From Massospora cicadina (lineage: Eukaryota > Entomophthoromycota > Entomophthoromycetes > Entomophthorales > Entomophthoraceae): DNA of 64,000 bases. The stretch's first letter is position 1; each line of letters opens with the position of its first letter. The stretch is from the NCBI GenBank assembly GCA_022478985.1, contig JAKSZP010000138.1:1-64000 (forward strand), in the 5' to 3' direction. A model generated the notes under the pieces. The model was not told the DNA's origin. It saw only the letters and a program-made list of their open reading frames with translations, and made no database searches. A program made the position numbers and the translations under genes. Shown here piece after piece: positions 45,200 through 54,670 of this stretch.

Positions 45200-46360
45200 G
45201 CCCCAAAGGGGTGGAGTTATTTGAGCATTTATCCCTTCAAAATCATAAACGCTCTCTGTATTCTTTGGTGAAGGGACTCATCTATTTTAGGTCAAGAATT
45301 TGGGTTCCCCCTCTTTTCTGAGCTTAGGTTGTTTTGTGCGCATCACGACCCTCCCATGATCAGCCATCCAGGCAACAAAAAATGCATTAAGTTGATAAAG
45401 CGAACCTACAACTTGTCAGGCTTAACTAAGGAAGTTCCAGCTTGGATCGCCGATTGCATTACCTGTGCTCATGCAAAGTCAGACCACTCAGGGAGAAAGG
45501 GTCTCCTGCACCCATTACAACAGAAGGAGGGCCCATAGACTTTGGTATCTGTGGACTTTATTGTCAAACTCCCCTGTTCTAATGGGTTCAAGGCAGTAAT
45601 GGTGGTAATTGATTGTTTCACAAAATTCTTCCTTTTTAATCCCTGTATTTCTGTTATCACATCCAAAGAGACAGCTTAGCTCTTTGTACGCCATGTGTTC
45701 TCGATGTTTGGCCTCCCACAGGAGATAATTAATGACTATGGACCTTAGTTTACAGCACGATTTTGAAATGAGATTTTATCCATCCTAAAAATCACCCCCT
45801 GTTATTCCACCGCTTACCACCCCCAGTCTGACGGACAAAACAAGTGGGTTAACCAAATTTTGGAACAGTATTTGTGCTGTTACGCTTCAGCTGCCCAGGA
45901 CACTTGGGCCGATGACCTTTTCTCTCGCCCAATTCACCTATAATAACGGTACTCATGCTTCAATGGGGTTTACTCCACATGAAGAAACGTCAGGATATAA
46001 TCCCTCTTTTTTGGTCGGTCCCTGTATACGCCCAGAGGTCCCTTCTGCCGCCCATCACATTGAGCATATCCAGTCTACCCAGTCCTTAGTATGGGAGCAC
46101 CTAACAAAAACTATTGATGATTATAAACGGTTAACAGATTGTAAACGTCTTCCTGGTAATGATATCGCAATGGGCTCTCACGTTATGTTAGACACCTGCC
46201 ATCTGCGGATGCTGGTACCCTCCCAGAAGTTTGCAAGCAAACGTTCGGGTCCCCACCTGGTGGAGGAAGACTTGGGCAATGGTGCTTTTTGGTTGAAATT
46301 TCCAGCTCATTGGAAACAGCATCCCATCTTCCGCGTGTCTCTTTTGTCCTAATTCAAGAG
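45200..46360 (+). pseudogene. integrase of Chr-6
   Basis: The zinc domain is complete: HHDPPMISHPGNKKC with CITCAHAK (45340-45477). The core has LVSVDFIVKLPCSNGFKAVM (45543-45602) with the first Asp, INDYGP, a stop and FTARF (45729-45770) with the second, and YHPQSDGQNKWVNQ (45809-45865). The catalytic Glu, normally in DGQTE, is Lys. A long open C-terminal frame (45912-46352) continues through the usual AQFTYNNGTHASMGFTPHE to FPAHWKQHPIFRVSLLS, the GPY/F-type end. Well preserved but inactive. Confidence 0.88.
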
Positions 46361-46429
46361 GATCGTCCCCACCAAACCCAAACCAATTGTGATAGAGGAT
46401 ATGGAAGAAGCCAAGATGGAAAACATCTT

Positions 46430-46640
46430 AGCATCCCTCAAATCCTAGCGGTTGGTTCAATATCTCATGGCCTGGAAAGGGTAGCCAGCTTATGAGAATA
46501 GTTGGGTTAAAGCTCACGATTGTTCTAACTGCATGGAACTGGTCTATGGATTTCACAAATCCCACCCCAACGCCCCCCATCCCCCCAAAAAAAGTTGCAA
46601 CAGTAATGGCAATCAAACTACCCAAGGCACAAAAAAAGTG
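46430..46640 (+). pseudogene. chromodomain of Chr-6
   Basis: The frame reads RLVQYLMAWKG, stop, PAYENSWVKAHDC at about 46444-46520, a chromodomain core with the YLxxWKG strand and the ENSW motif. It follows the integrase C-terminus directly. The tail is Pro/Lys rich (HPPKK) and ends before the purine tract. Confidence 0.82.
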
Positions 46641-46679
46641 TGGCCCTTGTGAAGTCCCCAGCGGCGGAGCCCTTCCTTT

Positions 46680-46697
46680 GGAAAAAGGAAGGGGTAA
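46680..46697 (+). promoter_or_regulatory. polypurine tract of Chr-6
   Basis: GGAAAAAGGAAGGGGTAA abuts the TG of the 3' LTR, a textbook plus-strand primer. Confidence 0.9.
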
Positions 46698-47850
46698 TGT
46701 AAATCCAGGGGAACGTCCTGTGTGTCAATTAAGCCTCTCTTTCCATTTCTGAGTAAAAAGGCTCCGAATAGGGTGGCTGTACCCCTCGTCACCCAGGGCG
46801 ACCTCACCCACATGGTAGATGAGTGCTGGGTAGCAGCTTTCCCTCTTTGGATCCCTCCCCTGGTGCCCACACTCACCCTCATTTGAGCTTGTACGTCTGA
46901 TTTGGGAAATTTACACCAAAATTGCCAAAATGAAGTCAATCAGTCTAAAAACAAGTGGAAATGAGACCAATGATTGAGATACACTTGATCAAAAAGGAAT
47001 GAAGATTGATAAATCAGCCAAAATTGCCAATGGTTTCAATTCAGCCAACCCCAAAATAGTCAAAATTAACCCTTTCCCAAAATTGTCAGGGATGATCCCT
47101 GACGTGCAGGTAGCAGCATCAGACAACATTGGTGATATTGTGAAGCTCCTTCCAGCAAATCAAGTGTTGCAGCCGATGCAACGCTTTTGATTGAACAAAT
47201 GGCTAAGAGACTGGGCATGAGCGGGTTGTGCATCCTGAACCCGTTCCCAACCAATGGGGACCGCCCCTATGTGGGGTGGCCTTGGGGGATTCCCATTGCT
47301 CATCAGGCTAAATGCTGTCACGCCAACTGCAAGAAATGTAGTCAAGTTGTGGTTTGGGTGTTCGTGGTCAAACTAACAGTGACTCAGTCTGCCGCCTAAT
47401 CCTTTGATGTCAGTTCCCAATGAACTTATATGCCCCCATTCTTAGGTATTTGCTGGTTAGGTGAACTTGAGGGACCTGATTTCAGCTTGTTTCCCTATCA
47501 ATTGACCACTATTTAATTAGTTGCATTGCACTGAGGAAATTGTTGGTCAATTTTTCTTCCTATATTTTCCATTAAAAAACCTTTCCCCAAAAATTAGTTT
47601 TTATGTTGAAAATCCACACCTTTTCCGCCAACACTCACACACCCCTCAGAGCTAATGGCCATATTTGTCTGGTATTTTATTATGTGTCTGTACGAGATTC
47701 TGGCTCACCCGCAGGTATTGGTGAAACTCCTTTCCAGCATCATATCCATCGCACCAGCAGCAGTGCCTTTGGCATTATGGTTTGCCATAAAGATGCTCTG
47801 GCATCTAGGCTGTCAGGCTGGTCTAATTCTATCTTGCTTCTTGCCTGAAA
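46698..47850 (+). repeat. 3' LTR of Chr-6
   Basis: Same length as the 5' LTR. It ends GCCTGAAA where the 5' copy ends GCCTGACA. A one-base deletion near 47148 breaks the internal frame shared with the 5' LTR. The target duplication GTTTC follows at 47851. Confidence 0.88.
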
Positions 47851-47855
47851 GTTTC

Positions 47856-48234
47856 TTTATAAGGTTCCCTGTAGCTGACACCCCCTCTAATCTCCTTCAT
47901 CCCTGACTGTCACGAAGATTTTTCAACTTTTAAAAAAAAATGCCTTGATTGGTCTCCCATCTGGTGAAATATAACTCCATATAAGATGGGATGGTGATGT
48001 CCCAGATAGTTCCATTTTTATTACTAATGGCCCAGAAAAGGCAATATAATGGCCATGGAAAAGCTAAAGTCTCCCATTATGGTCTATAAATAATCTCTCA
48101 AATGATTATGCAATAGATGGATGGTAGTCTGGCCCACAATTAATAGTAAAGAAAAGAAAATGAAGGATAAGGTGTGTTAGCATAAGGAAAGGTGCTTAAG
48201 GGTTCTACTATGATGAAGTTCACAATATATGGTA
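47856..48234. other. unassigned segment between Chr-6 and Gyp-8
   Basis: About 380 bp with an A-run near 47933 and no recognisable gene or repeat. It is the right flank of the Chr-6 insertion site. Confidence 0.4.
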
Positions 48235-48624
48235 CTTTAAAAATTTATAGGTTTTCTGATTATTCTTGACCAATAACCCCTATAAATATATTATTTGCTC
48301 AAATTTGGTGATCTGCAATTCTCTGCGTTGTATGATAGTAGTTGATATAATCGTTGATAATAGTATGGCAACTATTATCTATAGTTGAATTAGAGTATTA
48401 GATTTTGGTCTAACTCTTGGCCAGTATTTTCTCTTAAAATACTTATGATGTCCTGAATAGGGATTTGCTCCCTCGTACCACCCAAATTGCTCTATGCTCA
48501 GATCCCTGTTTATAGGTTCTCTGTTTTTACATACTGTTGGCAGTAATCTCCACTTTGACTCAGCTTCTTCTCTGGATCCCCTCTCAGATCCTTACTCTTT
48601 ATCTTAAAGAGTCTCCAATTATTT

Positions 48625-48638
48625 CACAAAGCAATAAT
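48625..48638. repeat. left 14-bp target duplication of the LINE
   Basis: CACAAAGCAATAAT occurs here and at 53883-53896 without a mismatch. The empty-site sequence is seen in the right LTR at about 63373-63386. Confidence 0.92.
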
Positions 48639-48650
48639 TTTTTATTTTTT

Positions 48651-49425
48651 AATCCTATTTCGGGAAGGATGACCAGGGGATTACACTTCCAACAAGACAC
48701 TAAACAATGAAATAAACTCAGCGATATTAGGGCACCCCAGAGAATCAAACGCTATCTACTGTTGCCAGCGGGAACTCCAAGAGAAGGAAGGGGGCTACGT
48801 GTGTAGGGGCTTGCGCCACTATTGAACACATATGTAGGAAGGGGTCTGAAATGATGAATCAATTGGGAACCAGGATGAGACCATCTGGAAGCGATGGGGT
48901 GGGAGGTACCCAAACATCCACACTTGAAAGTGATCCCTAAGATGCTACTGAAACCAGCTTAGAGCTTCCTGGAGGGTGGGAGTGGAGCCTGAGATAGCAT
49001 CCAAGACAATCGTATGGATAGTCCACATAGCAATTGCAACTACTAAGGCATGGAGGGAAGGTGATAGAGGGGAAACCATGGACAAAGCATATATTTCCTG
49101 AGACAGGCTGAAGGGCTGTGCCTGATCCTGGCGATTTAGACTCTGTACCTCACGCCATATCGCTTAAGGGAATGCACTCTTCCAGACGGTGAACCAAAGT
49201 TCCATAATGGCCACACACAATGCAAGATGAGTGCAAAGCATTAGAGCGTCGGCAGTATGGTATACCCATCTCAAGCAGCACCACACATGGAAACAAATAT
49301 GCTGCTGCATAAGGGTGGTGGGCGTACTTTCATATGGCTTTCTGGGTATCTAGGGAGTAGTGGATGTCCACCATGTCCAGGTAGTCCACCATAACTATGT
49401 TAGGACCTCATGGGAATATTTTCGT
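48651..49425 (-). pseudogene. ORF2 C-terminal zinc motif and 3' UTR of the LINE
   Basis: The frame at about 49223-49173 reads CIVCGHYGTLVHRLEEC, a CX2CX7HX4C pattern like the zinc finger found after RT in many LINEs. Beyond it, coding ends and a 3' UTR of about 400 bp follows. TCCCCTGGTCATCC at about 48666-48680 is shared with the 3' ends of A-C. A-rich tail at 48639-48650. Confidence 0.65.
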
Positions 49426-51014
49426 TCAGAATTTGTAGCCTTGTACTTCCTGGGTGAACTGAGGAGTAGGGCGCCCCCTCTGGGTGGTGTGCCCACATAT
49501 GTGAATTCTCCACTCAGCACTCCTCATGGAGAGGAGGATCCTTTTGGAGTGGGGTGACGTCCCATGTGGTCCAGCAGCAGAAGGATGTGAGGCGAGATAT
49601 TTTAACAGAGAGTAGGGGTGTGTAGGATTGCTGAGGCCCAGGGCGTGGGAGAAGTTGGAGTGGGCCACGCGGGACCAGTGCTGGGCTGAGATCGTAGGGT
49701 TGGTGACGGCAGCGATCCAGGTGCCAAGGACATTGGCAGCATGGGCCTCAAAGTTGAGCAGGCCCATACCACCACTATGGCGAGGGCCAAACATGACGTC
49801 CAGGTGCACCGGTGGTGTGCAGACTAACCAAAGCCACTCTTGCAGAAGAGTATATAATGACTTGAAGAAACAAGGGGAAAAAGAGATGGCGTGGGCCCCA
49901 AACCAAAATTTAGAAAGGAGCATAAAGTTGGTTAGCACTACCATGCCTGTAAGGAAGGTCTGGCAGGCTTTGAGGGAAGCATGCGTTTCGTAATGTTGTC
50001 TAGGATATGCCTTTTCATCATTGTTGAGGCGTATTCTCCTGCCTCCAGCCACACCCCCAAATGGCGGACAGGGCCAACGGTGGGGCTTGGCACAAAGGGG
50101 AGCACAAGCGGGATGGTGTGGGGTGGGTAGGGCAAGTGATCCCGTGAGCAAGTTGATGAAGCAGGAAGAAAACGGGGCACTGGGGCCCAGCGGGATTGAT
50201 ACCAACTAAGGAGACAATTTTGATTTTGGAGGCGTTAAGTGAAGCATTACTTACCCTGGAGTAAACCTGGATAGTAGGTTCAAGAGCTCATGCACAATGA
50301 TTGTTAGACACCCCAACCACACAATCATCAGCAAACGCCAACATCTTGACTGGTGCTTGGCCTTGCACATGACACCAGTAAGGCGGGCATTCACATTTCA
50401 AAGAAGTGGGTCAAGGCTGAATTTATACAAGAGTGGGCTAAGAGGGTACCCTTGGCGTAGGCCCCTTTGAGGGCGGACTACATCCGTGAGGAAGCCAAAC
50501 CATGCACAGCCATTGTGGCGGATTCTGTGAGCAACATCACCTAATTAATGAAACGAAAGGGGAGGTGGAACTTGTGGAGGCAGGCTCTAAGGTAATCCCA
50601 ATGACTCTATCATAAGCCTTCTGCTGGTCTAAAAAAAGTGCTCCAGAAGCCATGGATTGAAAGACGTTGGCTATGGTGTGAATGTTGTACTAAACCGACC
50701 TTTTTTGGAACAAAACCAAATTGTTCAGGGGAAATGAAAGCAGAGGCAACTACCCCTAGGCGGTTTGCTAGGATTTTAGTAAAAGTTTTTGTGTCTGTGT
50801 TAGTGAGTGAAATGGGGCGCCAGTTGGCCAAGTCCAGCTTATCCCATTTTTGTACAACTTTATCGTGAAGGTCTCTTGCCCTCCAGGAAGGAGGCGCATT
50901 TCCATAAGGCATTGGTTCAGAGAAGCAAGCAGCAAGGAGGAAAAAATTTGAAATACTTCCTATAGAACTCATAAGGGATGCCGTATGGACCTGGACATTT
51001 TCTTTACAGTGCAC
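49426..51014 (-). pseudogene. LINE ORF2, reverse transcriptase
   Basis: The frame at 51014-50610 has NWRPISLTNTDTKTFTKILA and NRLGVVASAFISPEQFGFVP, RT blocks 1-2 of non-LTR elements. After a frameshift, DQQKAYDRV appears near 50610-50630. The catalytic block MLAFADDCVVGVSN at about 50300-50345 keeps both aspartates. The long frame 50205-49426 (259 codons) is the post-RT connection, with SGGMGLLNFEAHAANVLGTW matching the GGLGL...F motif common to LINE proteins. Stops near 50480-50550 and 50290 inactivate it. It would copy LINE RNA at a nicked target. Confidence 0.88.
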
Positions 51015-51639
51015 CGTGAATGGCAGACCAAAGTTTGTCCCAAGTATACAAATTCATCAACTCTGGAAAGCAGGAAATGGTGCGGATATGTGCACTTAAA
51101 AGAAAATTGTCCACTTCAGCTGGCAGAACTGGATTGGATCAATATAATTTGGAGTAATAGTTGTGTATTTCGATCACCACTTCAGCTGGAATATCTGCAA
51201 CGGAGTGGTCTGGCCTTTGCACCTGTGTGTAGGCCAAGCTCTGTCGCAGTGCAAAGAATTTTTGAAAAAAGTAAGCAGAACACATATTGCCTATTGTAAT
51301 ATGCTTTACTTTATACTGAACAAAAACCCGGTTCTTGTGTTGTCTTACCAGTGCGTTGAGGCAAGCAGACACTTCCACCCACTTGCGACCCCAAGATGGG
51401 CTTTATCCTGCAGCAAGACGTTAGACCCCAGGTGGTCCACTTCTGCCAGAGTGTGCAAAATGACTTCTGAGGCAGCTCACGAGCGATGTGAGGAGAGGTG
51501 GCGATCCTGGCAGATTGTGTTTGCTTTGAAGGTTGACCAGTTGGAGATTGGGTCTGCACATAATGTTGCGGTAAACTCTGGAGCTGAGGTCATGGTTTTC
51601 ACACATGAGGAAAACCTTGGCGACACAATCTTAGTGGGG

Positions 51640-52400
51640 TGGAGTTTGTACTACTTTAGCACCTGGGCTGCTGGATTGGAAAAATGGAAGGAAACTGATA
51701 CCATTCTGTGGTCAGATAAATCAATTTTCATCATGATAAAGTGGGAAATTTGGGAATAAAATTTCAACAGAGCGAGAATAAGGTCAATGCGGGTCATGGA
51801 CTTTAGCTGGCCGTTGTGCACATGGGGATGAGACATGTTAGTGAGTTTTGGTGCATACCATGGCAGAGTATCAAAAAATCCTAGGGTGGCTTTTATAACT
51901 CGAAATTCAACGTTCCCCTGTTGGGATGTAGGTGACAAGGGCCAGAAGTCTGTGGTTGGGTTTGTCCAGTAGTTCATGTCACCAATAACAAATGGGTGGG
52001 GGATAGCAGAAGGAAATTGATGGCCAAGAAGAGTTCCTGACAATATTGTGTACAGGTTGGGGCGTAAATGTTAATGATATTGTGCACTTAGTCATCCCAT
52101 GAAAAGGTGGCTACAAGGACATAGTCGTCGAGGTACAATTTTGATAAAATAAATTTAAAACTATGGTTCACTTGAACAAGCATCCCACAGTGCGTAGACC
52201 AAAATTAAAGGGAAGGGAGGAGCATGGTTGCCCATGCTTCCTCTGCACCACATGGACAGTGGGATTCCTGAATGGCCAGGATGTCCATTGGTAAATTATT
52301 TTTCAAATAATCAGTTTCCTAGCCTGTGATGGTGAGGCCTTGAGTCCAGCGATGTTCAACGTCCCTAAAGTAAAGGCTCCCCCCATCACACCTTAGGTGC
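51640..52400 (-). pseudogene. LINE ORF2, APE-type endonuclease
   Basis: An early block MDILAIQES (about 52290-52260) is the metal-binding LQE motif. The frame 52043-51651 contains HPFVIGDMNYWTNP, the GDFN block, and ends RIDLILALLK with SDHRMVSVSFHF at about 51720-51690, the catalytic Asp-His block. The order is correct for an endonuclease of the exonuclease-endonuclease-phosphatase fold, which nicks target DNA. Between 51640 and 51015 the linker to RT is decayed. Two stops lie between the first and second blocks. Confidence 0.85.
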
Positions 52401-52714
52401 GAGGGGAAAGGCACCCATGCCCTTCAGCCTTCTCATTCTCAGCACATCGCTGTTTGGAAGCGCGGGTATTCTGTGCTATGGAGTATGGTTCAGTATGGGA
52501 AGCTTTAGCTGTGGGGTTCATGTTGACTTTTGCCTTCTGCTTTTTCCCCACTGTGGGACGAATTTTTCACGTTGTGTGCACTTACAATGCTCCCTTGCAT
52601 GAAGGTGGAATTCCAGCAGGAATATTGTTGAGCAACTCAGTTTTAATCGATGCTTGGTAGCATTGATCAGAAGAAACTGACTCACCATCAGGTCTTCAGT
52701 TTGGGTGGCCCAAT

Positions 52715-53794
52715 CTAACTGGTGGAAGGATTTACAAGCCGCTTCCACCACAAATGTCTTGATGTCCTCCTGTAGCTGGGCTGGCAGGACGCAGATGCAG
52801 TTTTGGCTGCCTCCTTGGTTGCCGCATTGCAGGCCTGCTTGGCCTTCTTACACTCCTGTGGGGACACAGGTTTTACTTGAATGTAGCACCCTGGCACTCT
52901 CCACGGGAAGGCTGCGTTGGTGTCTACTGCTGGTTCATAGTGGGCGTCTGCACCACTCATTGCTTCCAGGATCATTTCAGTTTGGGTAATGCCCTCCTTG
53001 GCAGGGCAGGTATGGGCTTTGTGGCCAAAAGCATGACAGAAAGTGCAGATAGGAGGCATGCTATCCACGGTGACCCTGAATGGTCAGGAGTCTTGCCCAT
53101 TTATTTTTACAAAAGAGGTATGAAAGATTTGGGTCAAATCCTCCGCTATCCCCACAGGTGGGGTGAGAACAGCAATCACTTTGCCCGTGCATAGGTCTGT
53201 CATGAGCGTAAAGCGCTGCATCTTGAAGGATTGGATTTCCCCATATTTGGCGAGCCCAGCCTTCAGGTGTTGCTCCAGCATGGTGCACTTGACTGTAGTA
53301 GGTAGGAAGTCAAATTTACGAAAAATTTGGTTTAATTTAGTCCAGTGGGTGCATTTCATTTTGAATACCCATTGATTGTATGGAAGGTCCACTACTAATA
53401 ACACTTTTGTGTCTTCGTCCACCACATTTTTGTTCTCAAAACCAAGATCCAGCCAACTGCAAGGCATGGAGTGTGGTGCGACGTACACTGCATTTGGAAA
53501 ATGTGTGTGTACATCTCCACAAACTTCTCCCAACGCGCCATTTGTTGAATATCCAGGAAAACACACACCCTGTGTTCCACCAATGATAGTGGTTGGGAGT
53601 GTGGCATATTGATGAACTGGTTGCAGCGCGCTTGCCAGGTCAAAATTTTGGGGAAATGGTAACCACCAGTTTTTTACAATTAATTTATCTATTCCGCCAG
53701 ATTCGCTGGGGCGTTTACAAAACTTGGTTGATGTGGGGCCTACACCTGTGCCCTTAACTTTACTCGCCCATCTGCTCCTCAACATTGGGTGCAA
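52715..53794 (-). pseudogene. LINE ORF1 protein with zinc knuckle
   Basis: Frames 53794-53084 and 53068-52715 are one ORF interrupted by a single in-frame TGA at 53084-53086, probably from CGA. Total about 360 codons. The middle contains LEQHLKAGLAKYGEIQSFKM, an RNA-recognition-like segment resembling HQELMEGLAAYGSNPI in elements A-C. A zinc knuckle CTFCHAFGHKAHTC (CX2CX4HX4C) lies at 53047-53006. The C-terminus is Lys/Ala rich, likely basic and coiled. ORF1 proteins package LINE RNA. One change separates it from an open frame, making it the best preserved LINE gene here. Confidence 0.87.
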
Positions 53795-54629
53795 ACTAAT
53801 CTCCTCAAAAAGATTATCAAACTTACTTAGACTTGAATTGGATTTTTCACAATTGTGTTTGCTTCAAGAGATAAATATTTTGCACAAAGCAATAATATAC
53901 TTGAGAAAAATAGAACTCTAAATGGATTTAGATAAAGATTACTAAGATAATACTCTAGTAAAAGTGATCAGGTAATTTATGATCTGGTAATTTTTGATCT
54001 GGTAATTTTCACTTTTATAATTTATGATCTTGTGATTTCCAATATTTTATTAGTAAATTCTTTAGTGAATTTATAGTAGAATAATTGGCGCCCAACCCTT
54101 GGTTGGCGCCTCCTTGATGAAATGGAAGCCGTTGCCATTGAATTTCCCATCCTCGTCTCAGCAGTGATGGTCTTCCCCACCTGGCCAGGATTCCATCATT
54201 GGACATCCTTGAGACCTAAAATGTAAAGAGTCAGAAAACGTGTCCCTAACGTTTTCCTCTCAATCCAAGCAAACCAACCATATTCAGCAAGCGACCTGCT
54301 TAGGCAATGGGACTTGTTACCTATTAAGGCAGGTCACAAACCAGCTGATTGATTTGCTAGTTTTGAAGGTGGCATCACTTGCCTTGCAACTTAATTCTTA
54401 AATTCCCAATTGGTGTGATAAGACCTGACTAATTCCAATTGGGAGATCTGATAGATAATCAATTATCAGATGCCCCTATTTCGTCAGCAACTCTGCCCAA
54501 TGAGATCTTAGGCATTCATCCATATCGATCCCTGAATGATCTGACCTGGCGAATAACCTAAAATCCTTCAAATATAGTTACCCCAAAAATTAGGGTCAAC
54601 AGATATCAAATTCACCTCGCATCATGGAA

Positions 54630-54639
54630 TTACCCCCTA
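54630..54639 (-). promoter_or_regulatory. polypurine tract of Gyp-8
   Basis: On the minus strand AGGGGGTAA abuts the 3' LTR, as in Gyp-1 and Chr-6. Confidence 0.75.
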
Positions 54640-54670
54640 GTGATTCCTGGTAGACTAGCTGGCTGCTAAT

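Larger units (their letters stand above)
41779..47850 (+). mobile_element. Chr-6, complete-ended chromovirus lacking gag
   Basis: A 6072-bp plus-strand element with LTRs of exactly equal length (1153 bp; 41779-42931 and 46698-47850) and a perfect 5-bp target duplication GTTTC (41774-41778 and 47851-47855). A polypurine tract (46680-46697) precedes the 3' LTR. The 3.8-kb interior starts almost directly with protease and contains RT, RNase H, integrase and chromodomain. A gag of normal size does not fit between LTR and protease. No typical TGG primer site follows the 5' LTR, so self-priming as in Tf1-like chromoviruses, or loss, is possible. RT and integrase active sites are mutated. Confidence 0.9.
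48639..53882 (-). mobile_element. full-length two-ORF LINE
   Basis: A 5244-bp non-LTR retrotransposon on the minus strand with a perfect 14-bp target duplication and a T-rich left end (48639-48650), the complement of its A-rich tail. ORF1 (53794-52715) has a zinc knuckle; ORF2 has an APE-type endonuclease (about 52380-51640), an RT with FADD (about 51010-49900) and a C-terminal zinc motif (49223-49173). No RNase H was recognised. The layout suits fungal Tad1-like or related clades; the clade is not certain. Stops and shifts in ORF2 make it inactive. The 3' end shares a motif with elements A-C. Confidence 0.9.
48235..54629 (-). repeat. 3' LTR of Gyp-8, split by the LINE
   Basis: Pieces 48235-48638 and 53897-54629 (about 1137 bp together) align in order with 62981-64000. 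The join falls at a CACAAAGCAATAAT sequence that is duplicated around the LINE and present once, as CACACAGCAATAAT, in the other LTR. Near 54087-54110 an inverted repeat has 10-bp arms containing GGCGCC. Confidence 0.88.

Noticed and set aside
49628..49993. Plus-strand open frame of 121 codons
   Set aside because: It is the antisense shadow of the LINE ORF2 C-terminal region, which has recognisable motifs on the minus strand.
51163..51759. Plus-strand open frame of 198 codons
   Set aside because: It overlaps the endonuclease-RT linker of the LINE in antisense and shows no domain.
54087..54110. GGCGCC-rich inverted repeat considered as a transcription terminator or foldback element
   Set aside because: It is an internal feature of the Gyp-8 LTR and is only partly conserved in the other LTR.
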